From Chloroflexota bacterium (GTDB lineage Bacteria; Chloroflexota; Dehalococcoidia; Lucifugimonadales; VGZR01), in NCBI GenBank assembly GCA_027625225.1, contig JAQBWG010000063.1, positions 1-8,990 on the forward strand: a stretch of 8,990 bases of DNA, given 5' to 3'. Below are positions 6,298 to 8,990 of the stretch, one piece after another; position 1 is the first letter of the stretch, and each line of letters begins with the position of its first letter. The notes beneath the pieces were generated by a model that had not been told where the DNA came from, did no database searches, and saw nothing but the letters and a program-made list of their open reading frames with translations. A program made the translations under genes and the position numbers.

Positions 6298-7485
6298 TTG
6301 CCTGAGAAGCTTATCTATATGGATCATGCAGCCACTACCGGAGTGCGTCCGGAGGTTGTGCAGGCTATGCTCCCGTATTTCAGTGAAAGTTTCGGTAATC
6401 CGTCCAGCCTGTATACATTAGCCCAGGAGTCGCGAAAAGCGGTTGATGATGCGCGCGACAAAGTCGCACGTGTGCTGAGCGCCAGGATGAACGAAATAGT
6501 GTTCACCAGTGGCGGCACCGAGTCGGACAACACAGCATTGAAGGGTGTTGCGTTCGCTTTGCGGAACCTTGGCAATCACATTGTTACTACCAGCATCGAA
6601 CATCATGCGGTGCTCCACACATGCCATCAGCTTGAGCAATTCGGGTTCGATGTTACATACCTTCCTGTAGACAACGATGGTCTGGTGACTCCAGAACAGG
6701 TCGCCGAAGCAGTCACCGATAACACAGTATTGGTGAGTGTGATGCTGGCCAATAATGAAATCGGAACGATTCAACCCATAGCTGAGATTTCTAAAACCTT
6801 GAAAGAAAAGGCAAACGTGTTGGGTCGCAATGTCGTTTTTCATACCGATGCGGTTCAGGGTGCAGGCTATCTGGATTTGGACGTGCAGACCCTGGGCGTT
6901 GATTTGTTGAGCCTTTCCGCTCACAAGTTTGGGGGGCCTAAAGGTGTGGGTGTGTTGTATGTTCGGCGAGGCACGCCCTTTGAACCGCAGCAGATGGGCG
7001 GAGGTCAAGAGCGGCAGCGGCGTTCGGGAACCGAGAACGTGCCCGGTATCGTAGGGCTTGGAGAAGCCCTGCGTATCGCGGATGGGAATAGAGAGCAAGC
7101 GGGTAAGCATTGCACCCGACTGCGCGATAGGATTATCGAGGAAATCACAGACCGTATGGATAAAGTCCATTTGAACGGACATCGAACCAAACGGCTTCCT
7201 AATAACGTAAACTTCAGCTTTGAGTCTGTAGAGGGTGAGCCTATTTTGCTGGGATTGGACTTTGCGGGAGTCGCCGCGTCGAGTGGGAGTGCGTGTTCTT
7301 CCGCATCACTCGAACCTTCGCACGTATTGCTTGCCATTGGCCGGCCTGCTGCGATTGCCCAATCAAGCCTCCGGATTTCCCTGGGGCACGATAATACCGA
7401 AGAGGAAGTAGCCTACTTGCTATCAGTTCTACCTGATATGGTTGGAAAACTCCGCGCGATGCCCGCGCTTGCAGGGGCAGACTAG
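6298..7485 (+). CDS. Cysteine desulfurase (IscS/NifS family)
   Basis: A 395-residue PLP enzyme that removes sulfur from cysteine, giving alanine and an enzyme-bound persulfide for Fe-S clusters, tRNA thiolation and other sulfur uses. Key motifs are DHAATT near the N-terminus, EHHAVL with the PLP-stacking His103, NNEIGTIQP (152-160), HTDAVQ (Asp184), SAHK with the PLP lysine Lys210, and GSACSSASLEP with catalytic Cys333 on the mobile loop. The class I loop length points to IscS/NifS rather than SufS. Neither an iscU scaffold nor mnmA follows, which is unusual for iscS; instead a lipoprotein and a thioredoxin gene follow, the former three bases after the stop. Some members of this family also act on selenocysteine or deliver selenium to SelD. 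With selC 1.1 kb downstream that is possible but unproven. Start TTG, supported by GGAG. Confidence 0.92.
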   Translation: MPEKLIYMDHAATTGVRPEVVQAMLPYFSESFGNPSSLYTLAQESRKAVDDARDKVARVLSARMNEIVFTSGGTESDNTALKGVAFALRNLGNHIVTTSIEHHAVLHTCHQLEQFGFDVTYLPVDNDGLVTPEQVAEAVTDNTVLVSVMLANNEIGTIQPIAEISKTLKEKANVLGRNVVFHTDAVQGAGYLDLDVQTLGVDLLSLSAHKFGGPKGVGVLYVRRGTPFEPQQMGGGQERQRRSGTENVPGIVGLGEALRIADGNREQAGKHCTRLRDRIIEEITDRMDKVHLNGHRTKRLPNNVNFSFESVEGEPILLGLDFAGVAASSGSACSSASLEPSHVLLAIGRPAAIAQSSLRISLGHDNTEEEVAYLLSVLPDMVGKLRAMPALAGAD

Positions 7486-7488
7486 GCG

Positions 7489-8073
7489 ATGCTGGAAGTG
7501 GGCCGGTTCAGAAGAAGCGCAATGTCATCTAATACCGATTGGCGTGTCTTACTTACTGTTATGGCTGGTCTTGTTATCGCCGGTATTGCCGCATCTTGTG
7601 GTGGTCAGCAGACTATTGATGTATTCCCTGTGCGGGGCCGGAACCTTGAGATTCACGTATCCCGTCCGATAATCTCAAAACAAATCATTTACTCCTATCA
7701 AGGCAGAGTGCTTAAACTGGAAGTCCCCGATCCAAGCCGCCGATTAGCTGCAGTGCAAATCACCGTCGTCAACCGTGACATTACGTTCGTACCACTGACG
7801 ATAGATACCGAGACCGCTGAGATTGGCGATTCAATCAAGAGCCAGAGATTCGAGATAGTTGACCCCGCTGACGGGCTTTCTCTCGAAGGGGTTCCACCGG
7901 AGGATGGAGTATACGGGCCGATGCTGTGGGACGAGATTGAATTAACAAAAGGAACGCAAGCGACGGGTTGGCTTTTCTTCGATGTGCCCGTAGGTCTTAG
8001 CGTCAATGCTTTGTGGTGGAGCGAAGCGGACTCCATTATCGTAAGATTCAGCAATCCGCAATTGACCAAGTAA
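7489..8073 (+). CDS. Probable lipoprotein of unknown function, DUF4352-like beta-sandwich
   Basis: A 194-residue protein I cannot assign to a named family with certainty. Residues 20-36 are hydrophobic and lead into AASC, a plausible lipobox with Cys37 as the lipidation site, so the mature protein should be anchored outside the membrane. The rest is rich in alternating beta strands (VQITVVNRDITFVPLTID; later ATGWLFFDVPVG), the pattern of DUF4352-type immunoglobulin-like domains common in Gram-positive and Chloroflexota lipoproteins. The ATG at 7489 sits three bases after the upstream stop, with AGGGGC in front. An ATG at 7522 would give a shorter, more typical signal peptide (Cys26) but lacks a clear ribosome-binding site. 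A role with cysteine desulfurase is suggested only by position. Confidence 0.7.
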   Translation: MLEVGRFRRSAMSSNTDWRVLLTVMAGLVIAGIAASCGGQQTIDVFPVRGRNLEIHVSRPIISKQIIYSYQGRVLKLEVPDPSRRLAAVQITVVNRDITFVPLTIDTETAEIGDSIKSQRFEIVDPADGLSLEGVPPEDGVYGPMLWDEIELTKGTQATGWLFFDVPVGLSVNALWWSEADSIIVRFSNPQLTK

Positions 8074-8090
8074 TGTTGAATCGCTAATAA
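8062..8090 (+). promoter_or_regulatory. Possible promoter for trxA
   Basis: TTGACC (8062-8067), five of six matches to the -35 consensus, is followed after 17 bases by TAATAA (8085-8090), three of six to the -10. It overlaps the end of the lipoprotein gene and would give trxA its own start in the 96-base gap. The -10 is weak, so this is a suggestion only. Confidence 0.28.
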
Positions 8091-8169
8091 CTAGACTGCA
8101 TCGAAATTAGTAATGACCGGATAAACTAACAAAGCACATGTGGTTGTAACCGGAGCGAAAGGGGACGAT

Positions 8170-8502
8170 ATGTCTAATACGATGGAAGTCGGAGATGCCG
8201 ATTTTGACAGTGAAGTACTGAAATCGAGCACGCCCGTACTGGTAGACTTTTGGGCTGACTGGTGCGCACCATGCAAAATGGTGGCTCCTGTCGTCGAGGA
8301 TTTGGCGAAGGAATATGACGGGAAGATGAAGTTCCTGAAGTTGAACGTGGACGATAATCCACGCGCACCTCAGAGCTACGGGATTCGCGGTATTCCAACC
8401 CTGCTTATCTTTCACGGCGGCAAGCCTGTTGAACAGGTAGTAGGAGCGGTACCGAAGTCGGAACTGAAGAAACGAATCGAAAGTGCTTTGGCAAAGATTT
8501 AG
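8170..8502 (+). CDS. trxA: Thioredoxin
   Basis: A 110-residue thioredoxin of standard length, a cytoplasmic disulfide reductase recharged by thioredoxin reductase. It has the buried Asp26 in VDFWA, the redox pair Cys32/Cys35 in WCAPCK, and the cis-proline Pro76 in GIPTL. The usual WCGPC glycine is replaced by alanine, a variant seen in other bacterial thioredoxins and expected to stay active. The ATG at 8170 is preferred because AAAGGGG ends 5 bases before it and the conserved fold starts right after. An in-frame GTG at 8140 would add ten residues with no homologous look. It follows the lipoprotein gene after 96 bases and ends in a strong terminator. Both active-site cysteines are encoded by TGC, so this is not a selenoprotein. 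Thioredoxin may supply electrons to the persulfide-forming desulfurase encoded upstream, an inference. Confidence 0.95.
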   Translation: MSNTMEVGDADFDSEVLKSSTPVLVDFWADWCAPCKMVAPVVEDLAKEYDGKMKFLKLNVDDNPRAPQSYGIRGIPTLLIFHGGKPVEQVVGAVPKSELKKRIESALAKI

Positions 8503-8523
8503 TATTTCCTCCGACACTTAGGA

Positions 8524-8562
8524 CATACAAAAAGGCCCTTCATAGAAGGGCCTTTTTGTATG
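8524..8562 (+). terminator. Rho-independent terminator after trxA, probably bidirectional
   Basis: A perfect 18-bp inverted repeat pairs 8524-8541 with 8545-8562 around a three-base loop. Its GC core GGCCCTTC/GAAGGGCC is followed by TTTTT on the plus strand (8553-8557) and preceded by AAAAA (8529-8533), so it can stop transcription from both sides. It closes the trxA unit 22 bases after the stop codon. Confidence 0.92.
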
Positions 8563-8592
8563 AAACGCGAAGAAAGAGTATCGTTAGCGCAT

Positions 8593-8690
8593 GGGAGTGA
8601 ATGGGTCCCGGTGGGCTTCGCGGACTTCAAATCCGTTGGTCCCGGCCCTGCGGTCGGGACGGTGGGTTCGACTCCTTCTCACTCCCGCCA
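8593..8690 (+). tRNA. selC: tRNA-Sec (selenocysteine, anticodon TCA)
   Basis: This 98-base gene has all the marks of a bacterial selenocysteine tRNA. The acceptor stem has 8 bp (8593-8600 with 8679-8686), followed by discriminator G8687 and an encoded CCA. The D stem has 6 bp (8603-8608 with 8613-8618) with a CGGT loop. The anticodon stem 8620-8624/8632-8636 carries the CTTCAAA loop with anticodon TCA at 8627-8629. A long variable arm (about 9 bp, 8639-8647 with 8652-8660) follows, then the T loop TTCGACT (8667-8673). The T stem 8662-8666/8674-8678 holds one T-T mismatch (8663/8677). The tRNA is charged with serine, converted to selenocysteine by SelA and delivered to UGA by SelB at SECIS-bearing mRNAs. 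It lies between two hairpin terminators, with only 30 bases upstream for a promoter; TTGTAT (8556-8561) and TATCGT (8579-8584), 17 apart, are a weak candidate. Confidence 0.96.
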
Positions 8691-8701
8691 TAAAAGAAAT
8701 T

Positions 8702-8739
8702 AATCACGCCCGTTTTGTTCGGACAAAACGGGCGTGATT
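8702..8739 (+). terminator. Hairpin terminator after selC
   Basis: A perfect 17-bp inverted repeat pairs 8702-8718 with 8723-8739 around the loop TCGG, starting 12 bases after the tRNA CCA end. The stem contains a GCCCG/CGGGC core. The tail is TTTCTT-like rather than a pure T run, so stopping may be less complete than at the upstream hairpin. It probably ends the selC transcript. Confidence 0.82.
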
Positions 8740-8761
8740 TCTTAACGATATGGTTTATATG

Positions 8762-8790
8762 TTGACACGAAATATGTTGCTTGTAATTAT
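8762..8790 (+). promoter_or_regulatory. Probable sigma-70-type promoter for the 8830 gene
   Basis: TTGACA (8762-8767) is a perfect -35 box. After a 17-base spacer, AATTAT (8785-8790) matches four of six -10 positions. Transcription would start near 8797, about 33 bases before the ATG at 8830, right after the selC hairpin. Confidence 0.55.
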
Positions 8791-8829
8791 TTAGGAAAGG
8801 GGTTTGTGTGACATTTACGAGGAGAAATT

Positions 8830-8990
8830 ATGCCTACATTTGAACTGGTTCCTATGGATGAAGCGATTTTAAAAACTGCCACTGGGAAGCGCGCTGAATT
8901 ACTTAAAGAATATTTAGGGTATGTCGAGCAATTGGAAGAGGGGAAAGCGGGTCAGCTTTCTGCTTCCAAGGGTGAGTCGGTTGCTGCCGT
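8830..8990 (+). CDS. Hypothetical protein, 5' fragment
   Basis: The first 53 codons of a gene that runs off the right edge. The ATG at 8830 is preceded by AGGAG (8820-8824) at 5 bases, and by a good promoter. The peptide begins MPTFELVPMDEAILKTATGK and continues with a charged, probably helical stretch (KRAELLKEYLGYVEQLEEGKAGQ, in part). I do not recognise a named family. No signal peptide or membrane helix is visible, so it is likely cytoplasmic. The codons are more AT-rich than in the genes to the left. Its position directly after selC gives no firm link to selenium. Confidence 0.7.
   Translation, partial: MPTFELVPMDEAILKTATGKRAELLKEYLGYVEQLEEGKAGQLSASKGESVAA

Noticed and set aside
6418..7182. 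Long open frame on the minus strand (254 codons)
   Set aside because: It lies wholly opposite the cysteine desulfurase gene, has no ribosome-binding site and no recognisable domain; it is a shadow of the real gene.
8170..8502. Selenoprotein version of thioredoxin next to selC
   Set aside because: Both active-site positions are TGC cysteine codons and there is no in-frame TGA.
1..8990. CRISPR array, insertion sequence or prophage genes
   Set aside because: No regularly spaced repeats, transposase, integrase or phage proteins are visible on either strand.

Overview
The window looks like a piece of a free-living bacterial chromosome of medium GC content. It reads most easily as a Chloroflexota genome (Dehalococcoidia/SAR202-like). 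That placement is an inference from gene content, frequent TTG/GTG starts and gene order, and no marker here proves it. The minus strand holds one tightly packed operon and the plus strand holds a second gene run. They diverge from a 411-base intergenic region at 4464-4874.

Minus strand, in order of transcription: a GldA-like ABC ATPase (4463-3507), a GldF-like six-helix permease (3510-2797), a GldG-like membrane-anchored accessory protein (2796-1135, GTG start), a DUF4340 membrane-anchored protein (1115-78), and the first 20 codons of a CinA-type gene (59-1) that runs off the left edge. The first three genes overlap or abut, so they are almost surely co-transcribed. Together they would form an ABC-2 exporter of the kind named after Bacteroidota gliding, whose substrate is unknown outside that phylum.

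Plus strand: a SpeD-family pyruvoyl decarboxylase (4875-5303) overlaps an agmatinase-family SpeB (5290-6207). These are followed by an IscS/NifS cysteine desulfurase (6298-7485), a probable lipoprotein with an Ig-like beta-sandwich look (7489-8073) and a thioredoxin (8170-8502), closed by a strong hairpin terminator. The SpeD-SpeB pair with no visible spermidine synthase suggests a polyamine route. It could be AdoMet decarboxylase plus agmatinase, or a repurposed SpeD that makes agmatine from arginine for SpeB.

Between two strong hairpins lies a complete selenocysteine tRNA gene (selC, 8593-8690; anticodon TCA, 8-bp acceptor stem, 6-bp D stem, long variable arm, encoded CCA), so the organism very probably reads some UGA codons as selenocysteine. 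No selenoprotein and no selA/selB/selD gene is visible here. Past the second hairpin, a promoter with a perfect TTGACA box leads into a partial unknown gene (8830-8990). The most interesting points are the selC locus, the SpeD-SpeB pairing and the poorly understood Gld-type exporter.
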